From Adiantum capillus-veneris (Eukaryota > Streptophyta > Polypodiopsida > Polypodiales > Pteridaceae): 64,000 nucleotides of DNA. The DNA lies in contig CM043971.1 in assembly GCA_014529385.2 (NCBI GenBank), positions 92,906,840-92,970,839 of the forward strand. The letters run 5' to 3'. The notes under the pieces were generated by a model, which saw only the letters and a list, made by a program, of their open reading frames with translations, had not been told where the DNA came from and ran no database searches. Both the position numbers and the translations under genes were made by a program. Positions 1 through 9,512 of the stretch are shown piece by piece; the first letter of the stretch is position 1; each line of letters begins with the position of its first letter.

Positions 1-2043
1 TGTCCATGTGCTAAAGGGGAAGCGACAGAAGTTAGACTTCAAGGCGAAGAAGCTCATCTTCTTGGGCTATTCACTAGAGTCTAATGGATACCGGCTTTAT
101 GATCTTGACGTCGAGGCCACCACAACTAGCCGTGATGTGACTTTCATGGAGATTTTTAGCACACCTGCAGAGGGGGCAGCATCCAAGCCTATACCTTCCC
201 TACCTCCTCCTCGTCCACCTCCCCCCCTATCCCTGTTCCTGTACCCTCTACACCGCAACCAGTTACTTCACCCGATCATGCCATGTCAGATTTCGACTGT
301 GATATGGATGATGATTCTCCTCCAGTGGAGGCGGTCCCACCTCGAAAGGAGAAGTTAGTACCTGGTTGGCTTTACTCTACAGTTTCTTCCTATGGAGTCA
401 CAAAGTTACAAGACTTGCCAAAACCTGGACAGCCTCGACATTCTGCAGCCTCAAGCAAAGACAAGTTTATGATGGCACAGAGTTCGTGAACTTTGCACTC
501 ATGTTTCAGATTCAGGCTTCACCAGTTGAGCCTTCCTTGATGGAGGAAGCACTCCAGCATGATTGTTGGACGTGTGCCGTGCAGACAGAGCTGGGACAAT
601 ATCGAGCGGAATAAAACCTGTACTTTGGTTCCCAGGCCCAACAAGCGGAAGGTGGTTTCTACGAAATGCATTTTCAAGACAAAGGACAAGGCCAATGGTT
701 CCCTCGACAAACACAAGGCGCGACTTATTGCTCTGGGTTTCACAAGCGACCAAGCGTGGACTTCGACGAGACCTTTGCTCCCACCGCTCACATGACTAAA
801 AACGCACAGTGTTTGCTCTCGCAGCCAACTTTGGTTGGCCTGTCTTCCAAATGGATGTCAAAAGTTCTTTTCTGAATGGAGATTTGGATAAAGAAGTTTA
901 TGTGGAGCAACCTCTTGGGTTTCGTATACCAGGCAAGGAGGATTGGGTCTATGAGTTGTGAAAAGCATTGTATGGACTGAAACAGACTGGACGACAGTGA
1001 TACCTCACACTTGACCAGTTTCTCGTGAAGCTTCCTAGTGTTATGTTGTCTCTGATGGCTCTTTGGTTGTGATAGTGATTGTCTATGTGGACGATCTCAT
1101 TTTCACAGGCTCATGGACCAGTAGGATCAAGTCGATCATGAAAGCTATGGAGACACGTTTTGAGATGACTGATCTTGGGCTTCTTCACTATTTTCTTGGA
1201 TTCGAGATTTTTCAGACACAAGAAGACATTTTCTTTTCTCAACGGAAGTATGCAAAGGCTACCCTAGAGAGATTCCATATGTCAGACTGTAGACAGATTA
1301 GCAGTCCTCTTGAGCCCAGAGAGAACATGTCGCTTCACGATCCTTCCCCACAGATTGACTTGAAGCAGTATAGGAATGTTGTTGGCTGCCTCATACGGCT
1401 GACTTATTCCCGACCAGACATCTCTTACACAGTTTCTGTTCTTAGTTCCTTCAACACTCAACCTCGTCAGCGACATTGGCAGTGTGCCAAGCGTACTTTG
1501 CGGTACAAGAGCAGCACTTTGGACCATGGTGTGTTCTATGGTTGCTCCAAGGGTTGCACCTTACTTAGTTGGTGCGATTCAGATTGCGCTAGAAATCAAA
1601 ATACTCGGCGCTCTACTACAGGAGTAGTTTCCACATTCGGCTCCGGACCCATTTCATGGAACAGTAAGCGGCAACCCACCGTCGCGCTATCTTCCATAGA
1701 GACGGAGTACAGAGCAGCTTGCTATGCTGCTTGTGAAGCCATATGGCTACGGAGATTACTGGGAGAGTTGTGTTTTCCCCAAATTGCTATGACTCGTCTC
1801 TTGTGCGATAATCAGAGTTGCATTGCTATTGCCAAGAACCTTATCTTTCATGCTCGAACAAAGCACATTGAGATGCAGTACCACTATGTTTGGGAGCGGG
1901 TTTTGGCTGGAGATCTTCATTTGGAGTATGTCTCTACATCGGACAATGTAGCAGACATCTTCACGAAGGCTGTACCTCAGCGGACTTTGGCTTCTCACCT
2001 TCGACTCATCTGTGTTGTCTCAGCATCCGGTGCTGAGAGGGGG
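1..2043 (+). pseudogene. Decayed Ty1/copia pol fragment (integrase C-terminus, RT, RNase H)
   Basis: This is the 3' half of a copia polyprotein that enters from the left edge. Positions 8-150 encode the integrase C-terminal region (KLDFKAKKLIFLGYS, GYRLY). RT begins near 520 (EPSLMEEALQH) and continues in shifted frames at 600-790 (DKHKARLIALGF). Around 830-1060 the frame reads the [18 protein letters not shown] block, then has an in-frame TGA at 959-961 just before KALYGLK. From 1063 a 328-codon open frame carries the intact RT catalytic motif YVDD (about 1084-1095), the connection and RNase H (CDSD, SSIETEYRA, CDNQS, FHARTKHIE). It stops at the 3' LTR boundary. Several frameshifts make it non-functional. 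The Ty1/copia assignment is secure; the lineage was not determined. Confidence 0.93.
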
Positions 2044-2607
2044 TGTTAGAGTTACACCACCGTTGCTTTGCCATTTTGTACAGCTAGTGATTGTCCCGGG
2101 TTGGCCACCCATCGCACATCATTTAGATTGCATGGGTGGACACTTTAGCACGTGTCCGGCCGGTCATTTTCTGAGCCTCACTGGGTGCACACATTTTTAG
2201 CCATTTTTGGGCTTTTATGTTTTTTGCACGAGTTACACATTTTGCCCTACCTCAACCTAAGATTCTATAAATAAATGCTTAGGGTCTTCTAGTCACACAT
2301 TGTGTATTGACTCTTGAGAGCATCGTTTGCAGAGCACTTGTGTTTTCTATATCTCTCTCTCTCCCTCCAACGTTTTCAACGCGCGTGGCTCACACCCTCT
2401 CCGCTGCTCACTCTCACACATTCTTCTCTAGTGAACTTATCCAACTATGTAGGTCCTTCCAAAAGTCTCACAAGATTCATGGAAATCACCCCCTAGAATA
2501 ATAACTTAAGGAGGTCATTGGTCTTTTGTGTGCACACGACAGCATTGGTCATCCGGTAAGTTGTAACTTGCCAACTTCATGCTCTTTTAGGTGGTTATTA
2601 CTTAACA
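2044..2607 (+). repeat. 3' LTR of the copia relic
   Basis: A purine-rich tract (GCTGAGAGGGGG) ends at 2043 and is followed by TGTTAGAGTTACACCACC, the usual polypurine tract plus LTR start. A TATA-like CTATAAATAAATG lies near 2266. A possible end is CTTAACA at 2601-2607, which mirrors the TGTTA start. The start is well supported. The end is inferred, because the partner LTR lies outside the window. Confidence 0.65.
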
Positions 2608-4653
2608 TGGAGTCCAGTGGTTCACTCCGTCAGTATCAAATATCAGACACGGTTCTATGCATTATTTGGTGCCTTCAACAGAGGCTTTTTCCTTGGTTTG
2701 CAAGGTGGTCAGCAATAGGTTATTGGAGATTGCCTCTTACCATCCTTTGCAAACAGGATTGCCACGAAGATTTGTGCATGGTTTGGAGAAGATGCTTTAG
2801 AGCTCGTTTGAGATAGCAAACGTGGCAGTTGAGGCCCAAGCACAATGCCCTATGGATTGGAGTAATGCTTTTTGCTACCTTATAGGTGGAGACAGGGCAT
2901 GGACCTCTCTAACCTAGGTGAGGGTCTTACAATTATAGTCAAATTACCTAAGCTCCTACTATGGTTTTATCCATGTTTCGAAGATAGGGAGGCGCCTTTC
3001 TGTTCTTTTGGGTGAGGGCAAGGCACCATCCAATGGCACCCGAAACCCTTCATCCCTCTCTCTAATGAGGGTTCCTCAGTTTCTTTCTCAAGACTATACA
3101 TGTAAGAAACACTCGGCGCAGCGGGTAATCTTCATCAGGACTTGGGCTCCTGGAACACTGTTTTGTTTGTAGTAGTGCGGCAGCTGCATTCACTCGTCGA
3201 TCGAGCAGAAACAGCAAACACATCCACAAGAGAGACAAGAGGCTCCTGATAAATCCTCTAAATGATACTTCACGAAGGCAAAGATCAGAAACGCCCATGT
3301 GTAGCCGCCCTTGTGTAGCCAAGTCCAAGTATAACTTGAAAGCTAGGAGAAGACAGTCAAAGAAAAGAAAACACGGATAAGAGAGGCACCTCAAATTACT
3401 TAAATTTCCATGTGCAAGGATTCCACACCTATAATATCTTCTTCTTCTTCAGGTGTCCCCTCCTCTCCAGCACTTGTACCACCTTTAAGTGATCTATAGA
3501 AATACATTACATTGCATGTATATTCGTAGTCACACCCACCCCCTCTCCCTTGTCAGGTCAAAAAGAACCAAATATGAAAACCGTGAGAAAGGGCCAAAAA
3601 CTACACAAAAGATCTATCAGACAAAGAGTGTTTCATGTCCTTAAATCATAAACAGTGTGACGTTCTGCATGCAAGTGTAGATGGCAGATTTTGTCGTAAA
3701 GCAGCTGCAATCATAATTGGCATGTCATTTTCTTCATCAGGAAGTTCAATTTTTAAAAGAGTTCTATGGTTCTTGATCCCTATATTAATCCAGTGTGCAT
3801 TGGTGGGTACTCAACATCCTTTACGTTACTTATGGCCAACATCCAAAAGTGAGATCATTTTCACTATTCTATTCAATCAAGAAGATTCATGAGAGTCAAG
3901 TTGATTCTCTCGTAACATAAACTAAGTATTCTCTTGAATTCTCACCTGATTTGCAAGATCAATATTGGTTATGTGAGTATGTAGGAACACAACCACTCTT
4001 CCCAGACAATTTGCCAGCTATTTATCAACCTTATGTGCAAAAAATCAAAGAATTCTACAAACTCAGAAAATTGGACCCGCTAGGATGTTTGAATGAAGCA
4101 AAGTTGTGCAAAACATAATTAATTGTATCATAAAAGTGCTAATTTTACTTGGTATAAAATGTCCGTGACCTTGCCTCCACCTTCCATACCCCTTGTATAA
4201 TAAGATGGAAAATAAAGATACACGAGGGTATTCTCTAGTTATAGCTTGACTGGGTGTTTACCGTCTGGTACTGTCTTGCCTAAAACTATGATTCTTGAAA
4301 TTCTGACATGCTGATCCAAAAGTTTCTTGTACCTTGAACGGTAGATATCTTTGCTTAAAAGTTGTGAAATAAGACAGCACTAAAGATGTAATGCATGTGA
4401 AATTCTACCCAAACGCAATATTTCAAATCAGTAGAAAAAAAGATGCTCCATCGAACCTGATTGGACATCCAACAGTGCAAAATTATTGTGGACATCTTTT
4501 AGTCCACTGATACTTAAGGATCGAACAATAAACACGTCTGATTTTTGGCGAGAGAAGCTTCTCCATCTTCGGAAGGATGGCAACGATAGAGATCTGGTCG
4601 CCTGCACACAAGAGGAGCACAAGCTAAGCAGACCTCTTCCTCCAGCAGTCAAG

Positions 4654-4658
<5 letters not shown>
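2608..4658. other. Intergenic stretch without a recognisable gene
   Basis: Both strands hold only short unrelated open frames. No TE protein motif, tRNA-like box or long inverted repeat was found. The stretch ends in a (CT)n microsatellite. Confidence 0.6.

Positions 4659-4728
<70 letters not shown>
4659..4728 (+). repeat. (CT)n microsatellite, about 70 bp
   Basis: Uninterrupted CT dinucleotides on the + strand. Confidence 0.97.
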
Positions 4729-4731
<3 letters not shown>

Positions 4732-4907
4732 TTTAGCCATAAGCACTAAAACCTACACACTTTCCTCTCCCAACCACAATGTGGGCTCTCCATTGTGACT
4801 CTCATCACCACAATTCTCAAGCATCGAGAATCACTTATCAGCCCCATACATACTACATCACATGTAACTTTGGTCCCATATATCATATTTAACCTCTGAG
4901 GACGAGA

Positions 4908-4911
<4 letters not shown>

Positions 4912-4993
<82 letters not shown>
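4912..4993 (+). repeat. (CT)n microsatellite, about 82 bp, replacing an LTR start
   Basis: A pure CT tract directly abuts CTTACACCACTCAGCTGCTT. The matching 3' LTR at 7806 has TGTTAGA at this point, so the tract occupies the lost first bases of the 5' LTR. Confidence 0.95.
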
Positions 4994-4995
<2 letters not shown>

Positions 4996-5269
4996 TACAC
5001 CACTCAGCTGCTTCATAGGTCTAGGGCATGCATGTACGGCTAGTGTGCCTCCGGGCTGGCCACCCTTTGCATATGAATTTTCCCAGCCACCCTTTGCATT
5101 GTGGGCTAGGGGGGTACCCACTTCCATCATCTAGTAATTGTGTATTGGGTCTTCTGCTCATGGTAGTCATGGGGGGCTGATCGCCCCCTCTTCACCATAT
5201 CTTGCGTTTGTGTTCTGTGTCTCTCTCTCTCCCTCCTCTCTCACGCTTCCACACACGTGCATTCTCACA
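4994..5269 (+). repeat. 5' LTR of the non-autonomous element (truncated)
   Basis: It shares long blocks with the 3' LTR: CTAGGGCATGCATGTA, GGGGGGTACCCACTTCCATC and ATTGTGTATTGGGTCTTCTG. It ends in CTCACA directly before TGGTATCAGCAGC. Compared with the 3' copy it lacks the TGTTAGA start, replaced by (CT)n, and about 120 bp of the middle including the TATA-like region. Confidence 0.8.
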
Positions 5270-5282
5270 TGGTATCAGCAGC
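5270..5282 (+). promoter_or_regulatory. Primer-binding site, tRNA-iMet-like
   Basis: TGGTATCAGCAGC follows the LTR end. The first nine bases match the standard TGGTATCAGAGC site used for priming by initiator tRNA-Met. Confidence 0.65.
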
Positions 5283-5900
5283 TTCAGGCTTTGCCCTGCT
5301 CCGAGGCGCTTCATCATCGGCATCAGGACCTCCTCCCAAGACCAGCGTTTTCATGCAGATGTGCCAGTGTTTTTGCCAGGACCTGGCACGCGATGGACAG
5401 CAGCGTTTCTGTCGCGGGAATCCCATTCCCACCTGTGTTTCTGCTCTTCTCCACATGGCGATCGCCTGCTGGCTGCCAGCGCTACCATTTCTGGACTTTT
5501 TTGTCGCGGAAAACCCCTCCAGATCCACTTGCGTTGTTTAGCTTCATTTGCGTTTTTTGTCAGGTGCTGCGTTTTTGCAGCAGGGGGGCTTCTGGACCCC
5601 GGATCTCGCCACCACCTACCCGGCCTTGGCATCTGGTGCCTTGCCGGCGAGAATCCTCTTCAGATCTTCAGATTTCAGCCACCTGCCACTGCTGTTTTTC
5701 TCTGTTTTCAGCCCACCAGGGGTTGTGACATTGATACCCCGCCCTCCCTACACCCTCTACACCACTCCAGACCATGCCGGGAGCGTACGAGCACGCTGAA
5801 AATCGCTGGACAGCAGCGTTTTCATCACCTCGCAGTTGCGTTTTTGGGTGGACAGCAGCCACATGGCTTGTTTTTCACAGAGGATGAAGTTACCTCTTGC

Positions 5901-5949
5901 CAGGACACCATCCGGTGGTGGTCCATGTGGTCTCTCTGAGATTGCTGCA
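5901..5949 (+). repeat. 49-bp internal direct repeat, copy 1
   Basis: It starts CAGGACACCATCCGGTGGTG and ends GCTGCA. A second copy with a few substitutions lies at 7242-7290 in the same element. Confidence 0.9.
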
Positions 5950-6334
5950 ATACACGGTATCTTAGACATCGGCTTGATTATCTACGGGCCTACGATCCTT
6001 GGGAGATCCATTCATTCCAGCCATCATTCGGCGGTTGCACTGGACACACTTATGCACTCATCAGAGGAGTTCACACGAGATATGGCCATGCTAATGGCAT
6101 ATGGGATTCCGACATTCCCAAAGAGGACACCACCATCTTGGGTGGACAGACACTTACCACTTGACCTCGACACGTCGGTTCACTTGCTTACACAGGAGCA
6201 TCTAAATGGACTTAGGGAGAGGATCTTGGATCTCTTCTTGGACAGGTTCATTGCTTGGATCTACAGACTGGAGTGGTACTTCAGTGCTTTGGACTCTCTT
6301 GGAGAGTTTATCCGCGAGATGCCAGAGATCGGGC

Positions 6335-6762
6335 CATAGTTGCCCAGAACGGGAACGGGGAACGAGAACAGGAGGGTCCGGAACAAGAGGGGAACGGGAA
6401 GGAGGAGGGAGGGCCGGAACAGAAACAGAGCAGGAACGGTCGACTCAAATATGGCTTGAATTACCTTCAATCAGCTTAGTCCCAAATCAACTCCTAAACA
6501 ACCCCAAAACTGTCCTCCAAATCTACTCCCAAAACTGGCCTCAAACTACCCCAAATATTTCCCCCAAACAGTCCCAAATCTGCCCCCAAATGTTGGCTTT
6601 TGCCTATTCCGCCTCGCATTCCCTCCCGTTCTGGAACACCGTTCTGGTTACACCCCGTTCCGGAACAACGTTCCGTTCTCGACTCCGTTTCGGGAACGTG
6701 ACTCATTCGGAACGCTGTTTCGGAACGTTTGGGCTGCATTCCGCCCGTTCCCTGTTACACTG
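6335..6762. mobile_element. hAT-like MITE nested in the LTR element
   Basis: A 428-bp insert is flanked by GATCGGGC (6327-6334) and GATCAAGC (6763-6770), an imperfect 8-bp target duplication of hAT size. Its ends are imperfect inverted repeats: CATAGTTGCCCAGAACGGG at the left, and CAGTGTAACAGGGAACGGG when the right end is reverse-complemented. Both arms are rich in GGAACG / CGTTCC words. The centre is a C-rich run of degenerate CCCAAA units. There is no transposase, so it is non-autonomous. Superfamily is inferred from target-duplication length and the CA...TG ends. Confidence 0.6.
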
Positions 6763-7090
6763 GATCAAGCATCCCGCGACTACATTCGGAGTCGCCCATA
6801 GGTTGGCTTGGATGGTAGTGCAGTTGCTCTTCTACACTCCTGATCATTTCGATTGCTACCTTCAGAGTTGCTTACACTCACCCTCGATAACCTTACAGCA
6901 GACTTATCCCCCGACTTGCGCAGTAGACCACTCCCAACTCATTCACATTGAGAGCCACACCGAGTTGCGTTTTGTGGCGTTGTTGGCGCGGATTCTATTT
7001 TGGTTGACACCGAAGGATTGGAGGCAGGAGATACAGGCAAGACGGCCCACACAGATTGGTATGGCCTTTCCTCTTCTCAAAGGATTTTCA

Positions 7091-7375
7091 CAATGCAGAT
7101 TGCTCAATCTGGCTTCCCTATTTCTATAGGATGATTACGATGCAGACAGCTTGGTCTGACCACACCTCTTCTCACAGGCCCTTCACAGCGCAGACTGTTG
7201 AATCTTGCTTTCCCCTCATCTTGGATTACCCTACCTATTGACAGGACACCATCCGGTGGTGGTCCGTGCGGTCTCTTGGTGACTGCTGCAGCTTAAGGTA
7301 GCTTCTACAGTGCAGTCTGTTTAGTCTGACTTTCGTTCTTTCGGAGGACATTTACGACGCAGATTGCTACATCTG
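7091..7375 (+). repeat. Degenerate minisatellite, period about 47 bp
   Basis: Five copies of a motif like ACGATGCAGATTGCT..ATCTGGC start near 7095, 7142, 7190, 7312 and 7359. The spacings are 47, 48, 122 and 47. The units fall in different reading frames, so this is not a protein repeat. The second 49-bp repeat lies inside the 122-bp gap. Confidence 0.6.
7242..7290 (+). repeat. 49-bp internal direct repeat, copy 2
   Basis: Same length as copy 1 at 5901-5949 and identical for the first 24 bases (through GGTGGTGGTCC), with a few substitutions after that. Confidence 0.9.
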
Positions 7376-7805
7376 GCCTTCTTGGAGTTTTTTCACAGCT
7401 TAGCCACCCGGCCACCTTGGGTTACAAGTTCATGCATTGACAGGCTTCCGGTCATTCTCATGACTGTTCCTGGGCTTCACCATTTTCTCCATATGGTTTG
7501 ACTACAGACACCACAGATCCTATTGGGCAGGACACTTGCAGGTCTATTGGCACTTCTTTTACGACAAGGAGTTGTTTTCACACTCAGTTCGGGACATTCA
7601 CGCAATATCTTCACCCTGTAACAACGGAGTACAGCAGTTTGCACATTGCTCATTTCTTGGCGGTCGTGACACCCCAGACTGTTGCTACACTTGCGACGTT
7701 CGCCGAAGTATTGTCCTTCAGTGGACATGGCAGCAAACATCTTCATCATTTGACTCACATCTTCAGCTTCACGCGGTTTGTTCAGCATTCGATCCTGAGA
7801 GTGGG

Positions 7806-8239
7806 TGTTAGACTTACACCACTCTACTGCTTCACACGTCTAGGGCATGCATGTATGGCTCCAAGCTGGCCACCCTTTGCATATGCATTTTCTCTGCATT
7901 GTCCCGCCGCCCACCACTCCGGGCCGGCCACCCACCTTGTTAGGGCGCCCTCATATTTCATTTATTTCTTGTTGGGTCGTGGGGATTTTGACTGGCATTG
8001 CCGTACCTCCCCTTGGGCACCTATTTATGGGGCAAGGGGGGTACCCACTTCCATCATCTGGTTATTGTGTATTGGGTCTTCTGCTCATGGTAGTCATGGG
8101 GGGCGATCAGTCCCCCTCTTCACCATATCTTGCGTTCGTGTTCTTTGTCTCTCTCTCTCCCTCCTCTCTCACACTTCCGCGCATGCGCACGCTCACATCT
8201 CCCTCCTCTCTCACGCTTCGGCGCACGCGTACTCTCACA
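7806..8239 (+). repeat. 3' LTR of the non-autonomous element
   Basis: Begins TGTTAGACTTACACCACTCT after a purine-rich tract. It holds a TATA-like CTATTTATGGGG near 8021 and the blocks shared with the 5' LTR. The last part (CTCCCTCCTCTCTCAC..CTCACA) is duplicated in tandem, so the original end could be 8197 with a 42-bp duplication to 8239. Confidence 0.75.
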
Positions 8240-9199
8240 TCTCTCTCGTGCAACGGAAGGGCTTAAGGATTTCAGCTCAGATCTAGTACTTTGCACAAGC
8301 ACAAGGTTGCTATACTTCACTTGAAGAGAGAAACTGAATTGAACACAATGAAAGAGAGACGCATAGAGAGAGAGAGAGACGACACCGCCAACCACCCTCA
8401 AGGGCCCCCTTGCTCTATTGCTAGAGCAAGTACTTGCTTTAATTACTTACATAAATGTTGGCTAAATGTTAAATACTGAGTGTTATGTTGATGCTGATGC
8501 AAAATCGCTAGAGCTGATCGGTTACAGGCTTGGACACTCCAAGCGAGAAATCAATATCAACGTCTACTCTAAAAGCACTCAGCACCAAAAACATATGCTC
8601 CCAAAATCCTGCGCAAAACTGTGAATTTTGTAGCCAGCGTAAAACGTGGAATTCCATACAGTAGTGCAACATCAGCATGTCATCGTGGATTCCAGAAATC
8701 GAGCCCCAAACCTTATGCTCTGATGTTTTTGGGTTTAGGTCCCTCGACTGTGCTCTGTAAGTTCTTCAAATTGGCAGGGGGTTAGATTTAACGCTAACCC
8801 CTTAGGCCGCTCGGCCCACATCTTCATGGTTCCAATCTTCTAGGTTAAGTGTTTTTAAACTCTAACCCCTTGTCCTCTCAACCAGTCCTTCCACTCAGGC
8901 ATGCCACGTCACTAACTTGTGACACCCTCCCCCCCCCCTGAAAGAATTCTGATCGCCCTCAATTACGCCTACACAACAGCCAAAGGATAGAAACTTTCTT
9001 CAATAGACACTAACTCATGTCTACAAAGACATCAATCACAATCACATTTCTGTGGAGGGTCTCAGATACAAATCATGATCATTGTAACATATTTAGCAAT
9101 CGCATCCAAACCGCACTGCTCTTTTTCCGGATATCTCGATCTACTAAATCTTGTTGTTAGTATCAGATTTATATCCTTTCTTTTCACGTTTCAAGCAAG
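8240..9199. other. Intergenic stretch with a possible SINE relic
   Basis: No coding motif was seen. A short (GA)n lies near 8365. A tRNA-Ser/Leu-like segment on the minus strand is listed separately. A C-run lies near 8930. Confidence 0.5.
8760..8935 (-). mobile_element. Possible tRNA-Ser/Leu-derived SINE relic
   Basis: Read on the minus strand, 8802-8818 gives TGGGCCGAGCGGCCTAA, very like the A-box arm of class II tRNAs. A second, weaker copy (TGGTTGAGAGGACAAGGGG) lies upstream, so the A-box half may be duplicated. A B-box candidate is poor, hence the low confidence. Confidence 0.3.
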
Positions 9200-9210
9200 C
9201 CATGTGTCAC

Positions 9211-9437
9211 TGTTGGAATTAGGGTTGCAGAGAAACACACACAGCTTGGAGAAGACGAAGGAAGCTCAAGGCACACAATAGAGAGTATGTTACTTAGTGT
9301 GCAATGGAAAGATGGATAGCCCTAGAGTGATGGGCGTATATACAATGCACGGGGGAAAAAACCTCCTAAAGAGGGAAAAAATGCCCCGGCGGTCCTAGTG
9401 TGTTCACACACATCACTACCACATGTATATGGTAACA
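9211..9437 (-). repeat. 3' LTR of the intact copia
   Basis: 227 bp with TGTT...AACA ends, apparently identical to 14126-14352. On the minus strand it follows a GGGGGGATT polypurine tract (9438-9447). Confidence 0.95.
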
Positions 9438-9512
9438 AATCCCCCCTGGAGTGATGCGGTGAACGAGAGCTGGCACATGAGTAAAGGGAAGTGCCATGCC
9501 CTGAGGACAGGA

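Larger units (their letters stand above)
4994..8239 (+). mobile_element. Non-autonomous LTR retrotransposon without pol genes
   Basis: Two related LTRs (4994-5269 and 7806-8239) enclose about 2.5 kb. The internal region starts with TGGTATCAGCAGC at 5270, close to the tRNA-iMet primer-binding site of plant copia elements, and ends in a purine-rich CCTGAGAGTGGG before the 3' LTR. No gag, protease, RT, RNase H or integrase motif is visible in any frame. It therefore resembles a LARD/TRIM-type element that depends on proteins made elsewhere. It carries a 49-bp direct repeat twice, a 47-bp degenerate minisatellite, several CAGCGTTTT words and a nested hAT-like MITE. The open frames inside it (for example 5836-6339) match nothing I recognise. 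The LTR head resembles the copia LTR at 2044, which suggests a copia helper. That link is inference. Confidence 0.75.

Noticed and set aside
5138-5939. Long overlapping open frames on both strands
   Set aside because: They lie in the LTR and leader of the non-autonomous element, have Ser/Leu-rich composition from CT-rich DNA, and match no family.
9211-9437. Independent solo LTR
   Set aside because: It pairs with 14126-14352, with matching target duplications and an intact internal region.
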